From Ketobacter sp964016105 (GTDB lineage: Bacteria; Pseudomonadota; Gammaproteobacteria; Pseudomonadales; Ketobacteraceae): DNA of 64,000 bases. A model generated the notes under the pieces. That model made no database searches. It worked only from the letters and a program-made list of their open reading frames with translations, and was not told the origin of the DNA. A program made the translations under genes and the position numbers. Positions 53,901 to 62,337 of this stretch are shown in pieces; position 1 is the first letter of the stretch, and each line of letters starts with the position of its first letter. The stretch is from positions 1 through 64,000 of the forward strand of contig CAXHEX010000024.1 in NCBI GenBank assembly GCA_964016105.1, read 5' to 3'.

Positions 53901-54239
53901 GAGCAGGAAGCGTTACGAAACCAGATTAACGGCCAGCTCCCCCAGGACCAGCAGATATGCTCGATAGCAGCCGGTGCAGCTTCTTTTTATGAATATGAGC
54001 CCGGCAGCACCAGCACAACCCAGCTGGAAACAAAATTGAACCAAAATGCGGCTACCGGAATTACTACCGCACTGATCAAGCAACCCAATCAAAACGGTAA
54101 TAATAACCAAAATTCCGGTGGCGGTAGTCCGCCGGATACGGAAGAAATAGCCATTGGTGGCAGTAATACTTTTTATGGCTTGCCGGAAGTGGATTTCTCT
54201 AATGTGAGAAAATCATCTTGGCGTCGAAAGCTTGACTAA
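50901..54239 (+). CDS. pilY1: PilY1-type pilus tip protein (second set)
   Basis: 1112 residues, of ordinary PilY1 length. Signal peptide to about 19, vWA domain with DSSIS (41-45) as MIDAS start, and the C-terminal beta-propeller with the calcium loop DNNRDGNITP near residue 638 and the conserved YLYGGMRRGGRDYMALDVT. It has no counterpart of the three-repeat insert in the other PilY1. The tail is rich in Asn and Gln. Its stop codon overlaps that of the convergent fimT by 3 bases. Confidence 0.92.
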   Translation: MINYIGLLVVLFFSAHVFADDTDRFFGNVDYSSGKVMLLIDSSISMSEILSPCTGSVNDDPDCDSTKLSLAKKALLNFLQLNSNGANGTATNGDVVWPDSLQIGLARYEGSYNGRVLLPVKSLGQDGHRQNLIDAINAITAANNTPLLGSYMETVQYLLGEQSLFHSSPYAPAFSSDPSALFSGGGLDYVGLPNLGANSQCDIGTSILVLTDGRSNSEFFGRLTQWRNGLNLRIPFYQAAERFINDGTPLDFVCSSTLRTRDWTPANGPDNIAFWDCTNRVTEAVRDRNITTHVIAYNLQDYSDMQAWAENHGGGIFKAANSVSELAEAFDEVVGAATGSGGTLTAISPGVSVNAADRYSYLDEIYYSLFQPTRKKFWYGNLKKYKLSKFLDDQVADDQTGVFKSTARSEWLDSSDPDDGGIIHKGGAAAEIPTNFLSRNLYVSLDSGVQRVDGPSSTGCPTPNINSSNPECRLRKHFVDEFLGGSSWSGSNSSHSDYLAKVDSMIAWLRGDDVFDELANLDGATTSPVRKLYGAALHSTPLVVNYKAFGANSVQLDANSQDNIVFVSTNDGKLYAVDAKTGTEKFAYVPPGMLDRPSSGTSSRIEELYDAAEFSSEAVGGEGGLLYGLDSTWTVWRQDNNRDGNITPTGSNDFVYLYGGMRRGGRDYMALDVTKAQSSNSVDELFVLRGGKSGTETENMGQTWSVPTLGFVRYKNAAVPVIIVGGGYDEDYDYTRPSDPAGAQIYMVVARDVNQNGTSLNAGDVIWWASSKSSGSGAHVQVSDLTHSITGNIKTLDINSDGYVDHLYVGDLGGQLHRFDINNYVSVGGAEIFGAASSPSELVDAKVVAQLGIEASGANSSPSSFSDDRRFYHAPSVALMAEKASDGSVQKYVGVAIGSGWHANPNNDQVDDQVFFIKDYEPYAAAGGSHPTIQYDDLAELNVVNKNGSSISSSSVNSGEVASAKGVRIPLTQDAEKTISSPLIYGGNVYFTSYYQLSAAEQEALRNQINGQLPQDQQICSIAAGAASFYEYEPGSTSTTQLETKLNQNAATGITTALIKQPNQNGNNNQNSGGGSPPDTEEIAIGGSNTFYGLPEVDFSNVRKSSWRRKLD

Positions 54240-54784
54240 GCACCGCAATCCAGGGCGCCACCGGAAGAGTTAAGCCAGCCGGTGCCGTCCTCGGAGTATT
54301 CGGTTCGAACGCGCCCTGCGCGGTTTATAACAACTCGGTATCCAAAGCGATTTTCCCCCACTGCCTTGCAAATGAGAATACTATCGGCCGAACCGGCGGA
54401 CCAACCTTGCTTATTGATATAGATATTGTATACACCACCGTTGACTTTTACCCAAACCGCTTCTTTAAATCTGACCTGGTACACCACTTCCTCTGACAGG
54501 TCCTCGTGGATCTTTGCTACCACGACACCGCTATCCCAGTCTGCTGCTGCTCCGCTGCATGTGCCATCGTTGGCCAAACCGCATATTTTCATATCGATTT
54601 TTTGCTCCACTGCGGTGACTCTAGCCGTGCGTATTGCCTCCACCACTGTGTCTAAGGTGGTTCGCACCCTCATTTTATCCACCATGTTGCTGAACAAGGG
54701 AACGGCCACCGTTAGCAGCACCGATGCAACTAGCAATGCAACTAACAATTCCACTAAGGTAAATCCATAACTTGGCCTGTTCAT
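54236..54784 (-). CDS. fimT: GspH/FimT family minor pilin (second)
   Basis: 182 residues with GFTLVELLVALLVASVLL and a GspH-type domain with two probable disulfides. Convergent with the second pilY1, so it is not in that operon. Confidence 0.87.
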   Translation of the reverse strand: MNRPSYGFTLVELLVALLVASVLLTVAVPLFSNMVDKMRVRTTLDTVVEAIRTARVTAVEQKIDMKICGLANDGTCSGAAADWDSGVVVAKIHEDLSEEVVYQVRFKEAVWVKVNGGVYNIYINKQGWSAGSADSILICKAVGENRFGYRVVINRAGRVRTEYSEDGTGWLNSSGGALDCGA

Positions 54785-54901
54785 ACTTTTTCCCGTTGAT
54801 TTGATCTTTACTAAGTCGATAGTATTTGTTCTTTTCGAAGATTAGCTAAGGGTATCATTTGCCGATGGCAACAACCAAACTCAAACGGGCATACAGTTAA
54901 T

Positions 54902-56014
54902 ATGACAGATGTATTGATTATTGGCGGGGGCATTATGGGTATGCTCACGGCTAAAGAGCTTTTAAAAAAGGGGGCTCGAGTTACCCTTTTGGATAAATCT
55001 GAATTAGGTAGCGAAGCGTCCTGGGCCGGAGGGGGTATCGTTTCTCCCTTGTATCCCTGGACCTATTCAGATGCCATTACCAAGTTGGCAGACTGGGCCC
55101 AAAAAGCTTACCCCAATCTGGCTGAAGAGCTGCTTGATTGCACCGGTATCGATCCAGAATTTAACCCCTGTGGCCTATTGATGTTGGAGCCAGATCAAAT
55201 GCAAGTGGCGGAGGACTGGGCTCATTTGCACCATAAAAAGGTGGCGCGCTTGGGATCCCAGGAGGTGCGTGAGCGCGAGCCACGGGTAACAATGAGCTGC
55301 GAGAAGAACCTGTTTCTACCCTATGTGGGCAATATTCGCAATCCCAGATTATTAAAGTCTCTGCGTGCCTATCTGCAATCTCATAAGGGTTTTCAGAGTG
55401 TCACCCATTGCGAGGTGATTGGTTTAACAAAACGGGGTGCCAGTGTGGAGGTCCAGTCGACCTCTAATCAATTTAGTGCCGAGAAAGTGGTGATATGCAG
55501 TGGTGCATGGAGTCAGCGGCTGTTAACTCAGTTGGCTGTGTCTTCTGGGGTTCGGGTGCAACCAGTGAAAGGTCAAATGCTCGTTTTCGCCCCAGTCCCA
55601 GGCTTAATTAACAGTATTGTTATGCATCAGGGAAAATATTTGATTCCCCGTTTGGATGGCCGCATTGTGATGGGAAGCACGCTTGAGCACAGCGGTTTTG
55701 ATAAATCCACCACCCAAGAAGCAAGACAACAACTGTTGGCACGGGCTTTTGAGATGGTGTCGGAACTGCAAGGTGTTCAGGTTGAGGCCCATTGGGCTGG
55801 TCTCAGGCCTGGTAGTGCTGCGGGGGTGCCTTTTATTGGCGCTTTACCCGGTTGGGACAATTTGTTCATTAACGCCGGACATTATCGTAATGGTTTGGTG
55901 TTAGCACCCGCTTCAGCGGGGTTGGTCAGCGCTATTGTGTTAGGTGAGACGCCACCTGTTGATCCTAGCCCCTATGACCCCGCGGCTGAGAGAGAGCCTG
56001 CACCCATGCACTAA
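54902..56014 (+). CDS. thiO: Glycine oxidase ThiO
   Basis: A 370-residue FAD-dependent amine oxidase with the dinucleotide motif LIIGGGIMGM near residues 4-13 and a DAO fold. ThiO makes dehydroglycine for thiazole synthesis in thiamine production. Its place next to pilRS is as in Pseudomonas. Confidence 0.88.
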   Translation: MTDVLIIGGGIMGMLTAKELLKKGARVTLLDKSELGSEASWAGGGIVSPLYPWTYSDAITKLADWAQKAYPNLAEELLDCTGIDPEFNPCGLLMLEPDQMQVAEDWAHLHHKKVARLGSQEVREREPRVTMSCEKNLFLPYVGNIRNPRLLKSLRAYLQSHKGFQSVTHCEVIGLTKRGASVEVQSTSNQFSAEKVVICSGAWSQRLLTQLAVSSGVRVQPVKGQMLVFAPVPGLINSIVMHQGKYLIPRLDGRIVMGSTLEHSGFDKSTTQEARQQLLARAFEMVSELQGVQVEAHWAGLRPGSAAGVPFIGALPGWDNLFINAGHYRNGLVLAPASAGLVSAIVLGETPPVDPSPYDPAAEREPAPMH

Positions 56015-56017
56015 TTG

Positions 56018-57394
56018 TCACTCATCTGAATCCAAGCCCAGCTTTTTCAGCCGGTAGCGTAATGATCGAAAACTCATGCCCAGTTTTTTCGCTGCGGCCG
56101 TGCGATTCCAGCGGGTTTCATCTAGAGCTTTGAGAATGGCCTGTTTTTCGATGTCGGTTAAGTAGTCTTCCAGCGAATCGCCTTCGTCAAAATCCGGTAA
56201 GCTACCGTCTCGGCCGTTGCTCTGTGGTTTATCCACGGGACTGCCATCCGTGGGTAATTGTAGATGCTCGGCGCTGATGACTTCGTCGTCACACAGGGTG
56301 ACAGCGCGTTCCAGGATGTTTTCCAGCTCTCTTACGTTGCCGGGAAAAGCGTATTTTTTAAGGGCTTTTAACGCATTGGGGCTTAGGCCAGGTAGGTCCA
56401 TCTCCCAGTTATCGGCCAATCGCTTAAGAAAGAAACTGGATAACACCTCTACGTCATCCTCCCGTTCTCTGAGGGGAGGTACATCCACTTGGATTACATT
56501 AATTCGGTAGAAAAGATCCTGGCGAAACTCGCCCTCATCCACCAGTTGCGCCAGGTTTTTATGGGTGGCGCTTAAAATCCGAATGTCAGTATCTACTTCT
56601 TTCTGAGAACCAATAGGGCGTACCGCTTTTTCCTGTATAGCTCGAAGCAATTTAACCTGCATTTGCATGGGCAGGTCCGCCACTTCATCTAAAAATAACG
56701 TGCCACCATTGGCTGCAGCAAATAATCCGGTTTTGTCCTCGTGAGCACCGGTAAAGCTGCCTTTGCGGTGCCCAAAAAACTCACTCTCCATCAATTCACT
56801 GGGAATCGCGCCGCAGTTCACAGGTATAAATGGGCCGTCATTGCGTGGACCCAGTCGATGAATTTCCCGCGCCACCAGCTCTTTACCACTGCCGGATTCC
56901 CCGCTTATATATACAGGAGCTTGGCTGCGGGCTAGTTTTTTAATTTTTGTCAGCAATGCTTTAATTTGCTTGGAATTACCCAGCAAGGAGCTATCCGTCA
57001 CCGTATTTGAAGATTCTGATCTGTCTTCTTTGAGTTTAAGAGCGGTGTTCACCAAGTCCCGTAAACGCTGCAAATCCACTGGCTTGGAAACAAAATCAAA
57101 GGCGCCTGCTTTTAACGCGGAGATGGCGGTTTCCATGCTGCCGTAGGCGGTGAGCACGGCTGTGGGAGTGCTTGGGTAATTCGCTTGTATGTGTTTCACC
57201 AAGTCGATTCCGTTACCATCGGGCAGGTTCATATCGGTGATGCAAAGGTCAAAGCGCTCCTGCTCCAAAGAAACAAAGCCCGATTCCACATTGGCAGCAG
57301 TGAAGGTTTCAATGTCCATTCGCGACAGTGTCAATTCCAGTAATTCTCGGATATCGGGTTCGTCATCAATAATAAGTGCTTTGTATTGGCTCAT
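56018..57394 (-). CDS. pilR: Type IV pilus response regulator PilR
   Basis: A 458-residue NtrC-type activator: receiver domain (DDEPDI, phosphorylation Asp in TDMNLPDG), sigma-54 AAA+ domain (GESGSGKE, GSFTGA) and Fis-type HTH (RTAAAKKLGMSFRSLRYRL). PilR activates pilin transcription with sigma-54 in response to PilS. It is transcribed after pilS with one base between the genes. Confidence 0.94.
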   Translation of the reverse strand: MSQYKALIIDDEPDIRELLELTLSRMDIETFTAANVESGFVSLEQERFDLCITDMNLPDGNGIDLVKHIQANYPSTPTAVLTAYGSMETAISALKAGAFDFVSKPVDLQRLRDLVNTALKLKEDRSESSNTVTDSSLLGNSKQIKALLTKIKKLARSQAPVYISGESGSGKELVAREIHRLGPRNDGPFIPVNCGAIPSELMESEFFGHRKGSFTGAHEDKTGLFAAANGGTLFLDEVADLPMQMQVKLLRAIQEKAVRPIGSQKEVDTDIRILSATHKNLAQLVDEGEFRQDLFYRINVIQVDVPPLREREDDVEVLSSFFLKRLADNWEMDLPGLSPNALKALKKYAFPGNVRELENILERAVTLCDDEVISAEHLQLPTDGSPVDKPQSNGRDGSLPDFDEGDSLEDYLTDIEKQAILKALDETRWNRTAAAKKLGMSFRSLRYRLKKLGLDSDE

Positions 57395-57395
57395 T

Positions 57396-59027
57396 TTATA
57401 TTGTCACAATTCGATCAGGGTGTGAGAAAGTAATGCGAAAACAACAGCCTTCCTCTGTGGGTACCAGGTCTAGACGTGCCTGGTTTGCCTCGCATAGCTC
57501 TCTAGCTATATAGAGGCCCAAACCTGTGCCGCTGCTTTCTGAAGTGTAGAATGGCTCAAATATTTTGTCCTGTTTATCCTCAGGTACTCCCGCTCCGTAG
57601 TCAATGATATCGAGGGTGGGTTGCTCTGTTTGAGTGTTGAAGTCTGCTACTACTTTCAGTTTAGGCTCGCCGATTTTAGCTTGACTGTACCTCAGGCCAT
57701 TTTGAAATAAATTTGTGAGAACCTGTTGAATCTGGGATGGATCGATTCGAAACCTCAATTGTTCATTCTCGCATACAAACTCGATGGAAGATTCGTCGTG
57801 CTGGGTAGATAAAAAATCCTGGATAAAGTTTGTCATCCATTCTGCCATCAGCAGTAGCTCCGGCTCCGATTGTTTACGACGGGAAAGTTGCAACACATTT
57901 TCAATCACTTTGTTCATGCGCACAGAGTGGCGGTGAATGATGTCGGAGAGTCTTGCGTCCCCTTTATTCAGATGCTCAGATTCTTGTAATAACTGGGCCG
58001 CGTGGCTGATGGCTCCCAAGGGGTTCCTGATTTCATGGGCAATGTTTGCCGTTAAACCTCCCAGGGAGGCTAGCTTGAGTTGTTGCGCTTGCTGTGCCAT
58101 GCGAGTGTTGTCGTCCACAAAAACCAATGCGTTTGCTTGCTCGCCGGTTTCCAGTTGAGTGAAGTTCGCCTGCACTTCTGGGCCAGATGCATAGGCTCTA
58201 AAAGGCTTAGTGCGAAACTGAGGGTTATGGCGCCAGTCTTTGAGTTGTTTGGCCAATGCTGGGGAAATACTTTCAAGCGTAGTTTGCTTGGGTAAGTCAG
58301 GCATGCCAAACATTTTCCAACAGGAATCGTTGATCATAACCACCTTGCCCTGGTTATTCACCACCAGAATTCCTGTACGCATGCGCTGAATTACATGGTG
58401 GTTTAATTCTTCCAGGTTGGCCAGATCCTCAGCCTGTTTGTCCGCTAACTCTTCACTTTCCCGTAAACGTTTCGCAATTTGTTTTGCCAGGATAGCGGTG
58501 GCAAAACAGGCCACACCCACAAACGCACTTTGCAAAAATTCCTGCTGCTGAAGGTTGCCATGCAATATGGCACTCATTATCTGTTTGTACAGCACCACCA
58601 GAGTCGCTACGGCGGCAAAAAATAAGGCCAATCGACCCTGTATCAATATGCTGCCCGCAGCTACGGTTACCACCAGTAGAATGGATAGATTGGTGTTGCT
58701 GGGGCCATTGGTGTATTCCAGCAGAGCCACGGCGATAATATCCGTGATAATAACGATAAAGACTTGAACACCAATTTTCCCGGTTTTAAGGCGGGATATC
58801 AGCAAGGACAGTACAGTTAGAACCAGATAAGTGGTGACAGTGGCAAAATAAAGTCGGTCTGATTCAGCAAAGCTGACTTTGAATTGTTCCGTACTTAAAA
58901 AGAAAGTGGCAGTTAACGAAATGGCAACCACCAAGCGGTAGTACAGATACACCTGAAGCAGTTGCCATTCGTTCTGGCGCATATCTTCAATGGTGATGGT
59001 AGCGCTTTGCTGTCCCAATTCAGTCAT
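57396..59027 (-). CDS. pilS: Type IV pilus sensor kinase PilS
   Basis: About 543 residues with six membrane helices, a PAS-like domain, HisKA with the phospho-acceptor in AHEIRNPLGA, and HATPase with GTGLGLYIARE. Partner of PilR. The start ATG at 59027 overlaps the stop of the upstream gene; the frame is open to 59123, and an ATG at 58982 is a further option. Confidence 0.93.
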   Translation of the reverse strand: MTELGQQSATITIEDMRQNEWQLLQVYLYYRLVVAISLTATFFLSTEQFKVSFAESDRLYFATVTTYLVLTVLSLLISRLKTGKIGVQVFIVIITDIIAVALLEYTNGPSNTNLSILLVVTVAAGSILIQGRLALFFAAVATLVVLYKQIMSAILHGNLQQQEFLQSAFVGVACFATAILAKQIAKRLRESEELADKQAEDLANLEELNHHVIQRMRTGILVVNNQGKVVMINDSCWKMFGMPDLPKQTTLESISPALAKQLKDWRHNPQFRTKPFRAYASGPEVQANFTQLETGEQANALVFVDDNTRMAQQAQQLKLASLGGLTANIAHEIRNPLGAISHAAQLLQESEHLNKGDARLSDIIHRHSVRMNKVIENVLQLSRRKQSEPELLLMAEWMTNFIQDFLSTQHDESSIEFVCENEQLRFRIDPSQIQQVLTNLFQNGLRYSQAKIGEPKLKVVADFNTQTEQPTLDIIDYGAGVPEDKQDKIFEPFYTSESSGTGLGLYIARELCEANQARLDLVPTEEGCCFRITFSHPDRIVTI

Positions 59028-59256
59028 CGGGATGTTGGTCCAGAAAGACTTTTTGGTGTTCCAGGCTACAAAAATAGTGCTGGTTGTGTTTAATGGCGTC
59101 CTGTTCTGGAAGATGGACACCACAGTGACTGCACTTTTTCATGGAAGTGGTCGCGGCCTTGGGAGATGGTTTGTTTTTTAGCGCTACAATTTTTCGATAA
59201 ACAATCCACACCAGGCTCATGAGGGCGATGAAGATAATTAAACGTACCAGTATCAT
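59020..59256 (-). CDS. PP0621 family small membrane protein
   Basis: About 78 residues: an N-terminal membrane helix (ILVRLIIFIALMSLVWIVY) and a cytosolic part with CSHCGVHLPEQDAI and YFCSLEHQ, a likely zinc finger with Cys/His ligands. AGGAAG lies seven bases before the ATG at 59256. Such genes are regularly found upstream of pilS in pseudomonads. Confidence 0.82.
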   Translation of the reverse strand: MILVRLIIFIALMSLVWIVYRKIVALKNKPSPKAATTSMKKCSHCGVHLPEQDAIKHNQHYFCSLEHQKVFLDQHPDD

Positions 59257-59522
59257 GTTGTCTTCCTGTTTCTGCTTTTCAGTTGCTATAGACCTTGGCA
59301 CCGACGCGCCCATTTTTATCAAGGCATTGAGTAAGACTGGCAGAAAGTTTCAAAGTTCATGAAAAAACAATGGGTTATAAACCATTATAGCGCAGTTGGG
59401 ATTTATGGTTGGGTCTTTTATGCACATGCGCTGGTTTGTTGCGCAAGGTGGGGGGGCTGCCATCAATGTCAGTGGAAAAAGCAGCCTTCCATGGCCGCAT
59501 TTAATGGTTATTATGCGGTCAC

Positions 59523-60359
59523 TCAGTCCAGTAGGCCAAAGCTAAGTACACTGGCGAGGGATTGCTTGCCGCGCTTCATCTTGGTGTATTCGAAGGTGCC
59601 ATCTTCTTTGATGCGATGGTGGTCAGGGAAGTTGTGTTTCAGTACCGCCAAAGTGGATTGTTCCAGAGCTTTTAAGTTCAGCTCGATGTAGGCCTCAATC
59701 ATCAATGCCAGGGCGTCCGGTACTGCGGGGCTGGTGTCGAAGTTTTCTACCACATAGCGGCCACGGTTAGCGGCTGAGACAAAGGCACCTCGACGCATCA
59801 GAAATTCGCCCGCATGGAGTTCATAGGCCGCCAAAAGATTACGCAGATAAACCATGCGTTGTTGAGCGTCTGCTGCATAAATACTGTTGGGGAATCGGTT
59901 GATCAAGCGATTAAAATCTTCGAACGACTCGCGAGCGGGCCCCATATCCCGTTCAGTAAAATCGCTGGGTATAAAACGTTCCAGTATACCTCTGTCTACG
60001 CTATAGGAAGCCAGTCCCTTCATGTAATAGGCATAGTCCAGCTGGGGGTGGTCTGGATTAGTATTAATGAAGCGCTCGGCCGTGGCGGCAGATGCTTCAT
60101 AATCCAGTGAACGGTAGTGGCAATAGATCAAATCCAGTTTTGCCTGGGCTGCATATCGGCCGAAGGGGTAGCGTGATTCCAGGCCCTGTAATCGTTCAAT
60201 GGCCAATAGCATGTTGTTGCTGTCGATGGCTTCCTGCGCGTCCTCATAGAACTGTCGCTCTGATAGTTGAGGGGTTTTCGGTGCCGACGAGCAACCGACA
60301 AGGTTTCCGAATATCAGCACAGATAGGGCGGTGAGTAACCAAGGTGGCAGAATACGCAT
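59523..60359 (-). CDS. bamD: Outer-membrane assembly lipoprotein BamD
   Basis: 278 residues. Lipobox LVGC gives an acylated Cys23; the rest is TPR helices with RYPFGRYAAQAKLDLIYC (typical BamD; here given as RYPFGRYA ... AKLDLIY). Essential part of the BAM complex that inserts outer-membrane proteins. Divergent from rluD, as usual. Confidence 0.94.
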   Translation of the reverse strand: MRILPPWLLTALSVLIFGNLVGCSSAPKTPQLSERQFYEDAQEAIDSNNMLLAIERLQGLESRYPFGRYAAQAKLDLIYCHYRSLDYEASAATAERFINTNPDHPQLDYAYYMKGLASYSVDRGILERFIPSDFTERDMGPARESFEDFNRLINRFPNSIYAADAQQRMVYLRNLLAAYELHAGEFLMRRGAFVSAANRGRYVVENFDTSPAVPDALALMIEAYIELNLKALEQSTLAVLKHNFPDHHRIKEDGTFEYTKMKRGKQSLASVLSFGLLD

Positions 60360-60527
60360 TTATTTCTCTTATTTACGGTGTTTAGGGTTTCGCGTGGCGG
60401 TCATTATAGCGGTAATATCCGCCCTGAACAGGCCCAATCAAAGGGGTGAGTCCGCTTCTGGTGCCCACTATGCTCCCAGTGGTAAACTCACGCCTTAAAT
60501 TTGACCCAGTCCAGTAAAGCGAGTTCC

Positions 60528-61487
60528 ATGTCTCAATCCATTCAAATTAGTGCCGAAGTCCCCGATGATCTGGCGGGGCAGCGGCTTGACCTGGTAGCTG
60601 CAGAGCTGTTTCCCGATTATTCCCGATCCCGTCTGCAAAGCTGGATAAAGCAGGGGGAGCTTACGGTAAACGGCAGCAGCGCCAAACCAAAAGAAAAGGT
60701 GATTGGCGGTGAGACCCTGGCCATTTGTGCACAGATGATGGCTGACCAGAGCTGGGAGCCCCAAGCCATTGATTTGGATGTGATACATGAAGATGAGCAC
60801 ATCTTGTTGGTGAACAAGCCCCAAGGTCTGGTGGTTCATCCAGCGGCGGGCAATCGCGATAGCACCTTGCTAAACGCGCTGTTACACCATGCCCCCGGGT
60901 TGGGGGCTCTGCCTCGTGCGGGTATAGTTCATCGAATTGATAAAGACACCACCGGTTTATTGGTGGTGGCAAAAACCTTAAAAGCTCACCATTCTTTGGT
61001 GAGTCAACTGCAGGAAAAAACCGCGTTTCGGGAGTATGAAGCCATAGTGTGTGGAGTGATGACAGGTGGCGGCAAAGTCGATCAACCCATTGGTCGACAT
61101 CCAACCCAGAGAACTCGCCAAGCGGTGGTGCACAGCGGTGGCAAAGCTGCTGTGACACACTATCGATTACTGGAGCGATTTCGGGCCCACACCCACATAC
61201 GAGTACAGTTGGAAACCGGGCGTACCCATCAGATTCGAGTTCACATGGCCCATATTCAGTACCCGCTTTTGGGTGACCCTGTTTATGGTGGGCGTCTGAG
61301 AATCCCGAAAGGTGCCAGCGCTGAACTGATTGAGGCCCTGAGGCAATTTAAGCGTCAAGCATTGCATGCGCGCAAGTTAGGGTTTGAGCATCCCGAAAGT
61401 GGAGAGTACCAAGAATGGGAGGTAGCTTTGCCAGAGGATTTCAGCACCATGCTTAGCATATTGAGAGACGATGCAGCCCGAGGTTGA
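60528..61487 (+). CDS. rluD: 23S rRNA pseudouridine synthase RluD
   Basis: About 319 residues: S4 domain at the N-terminus and a pseudouridine synthase domain with the catalytic Asp in HRIDKDTTGLLVVAK and GRTHQIRVHM. Modifies helix 69 of 23S rRNA. The ATG at 60528 is the natural start; upstream codons belong to a TTG-started extension. Confidence 0.95.
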   Translation: MSQSIQISAEVPDDLAGQRLDLVAAELFPDYSRSRLQSWIKQGELTVNGSSAKPKEKVIGGETLAICAQMMADQSWEPQAIDLDVIHEDEHILLVNKPQGLVVHPAAGNRDSTLLNALLHHAPGLGALPRAGIVHRIDKDTTGLLVVAKTLKAHHSLVSQLQEKTAFREYEAIVCGVMTGGGKVDQPIGRHPTQRTRQAVVHSGGKAAVTHYRLLERFRAHTHIRVQLETGRTHQIRVHMAHIQYPLLGDPVYGGRLRIPKGASAELIEALRQFKRQALHARKLGFEHPESGEYQEWEVALPEDFSTMLSILRDDAARG

Positions 61488-62214
61488 TTGGCTACAGCCC
61501 CATTGGTCGGTGCCTAAGGTGCGGGCCTACTGCAGTACCCGGGCGGGGCGTTTTAATCGCCCACCTTACGATGGCTTCAATACCGCTAACCACGTGGGGG
61601 ATGCTCCCCAGGATGTGGCGGAAAGCCGACGTTGGTTAGGTCAGTATTTTAACTGGCAGCGGCAGCCCCAGTGGTTACAGCAGGTTCATGGTACTGGCGT
61701 GGTTGAAGCCCGTGGCGATGGAATAGAGCGAAAAGCAGATGCGGTTTTTAGTGGCATTCCCGGCCAGGTATGTACTTTACATACTGCAGACTGCTTACCG
61801 GTTTTCCTGGCTGCGGAGGATGGTTCCGTTGTGGCTTTGGCCCATGCCGGCTGGCGAGGCTTGGCTGCTGGAGTCCTTCAAAATACCGTGCAGGCGATGG
61901 ATGTGCAAACGTCAGCCGTGGTGGCTTGGCTGGGGCCGGCTATCAGTGCCCAGAATTTCGAGGTGGGGGAGGAGGTGCTGGATACGTTTACTGAATCGAT
62001 TCAGGGCTGCGAACCCTGTTTTTCCCCCAATCATCGCGGCCGATGGCAATGCGACCTATACGGACTGGCTAAGTTGGTGTTGAAAAGGTCTGGTGTAAAA
62101 ACAATCAGTGGCGGTGATTATTGTACCTTCGCCGACCCCAATCTTTTTTCCTATCGCCGCAGCCCTGTCACCGGTCGACTGCTTTCCCTTATCTGGATTG
62201 ACCCAGCTCAATAG
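61471..62214 (+). CDS. pgeF: Peptidoglycan editing factor PgeF (YfiH)
   Basis: 247 residues of the multicopper-laccase-like YfiH fold, with zinc-site residues in QQVHGT, TADCLPV and AHAGWRG. It removes wrongly placed amino acids from peptidoglycan precursors. Overlaps the end of rluD by 17 nt, the usual pair. Confidence 0.93.
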   Translation: MQPEVDWLQPHWSVPKVRAYCSTRAGRFNRPPYDGFNTANHVGDAPQDVAESRRWLGQYFNWQRQPQWLQQVHGTGVVEARGDGIERKADAVFSGIPGQVCTLHTADCLPVFLAAEDGSVVALAHAGWRGLAAGVLQNTVQAMDVQTSAVVAWLGPAISAQNFEVGEEVLDTFTESIQGCEPCFSPNHRGRWQCDLYGLAKLVLKRSGVKTISGGDYCTFADPNLFSYRRSPVTGRLLSLIWIDPAQ

Positions 62215-62337
62215 ACTCAGCACCCGCCCCCTAATACTGGGCTCCATTGCTTGAAATTCCATTTGCTGCCCCCACATTAACAGTCAATCGAAAACAGCGC
62301 TTCCGGCGCATTCCAAATTGTTTTAAGAGGGCATTTC

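Noticed and set aside
59359..59691. 110-codon plus-strand reading frame
   Set aside because: Overlaps the end of bamD in antisense and has no protein-like composition.
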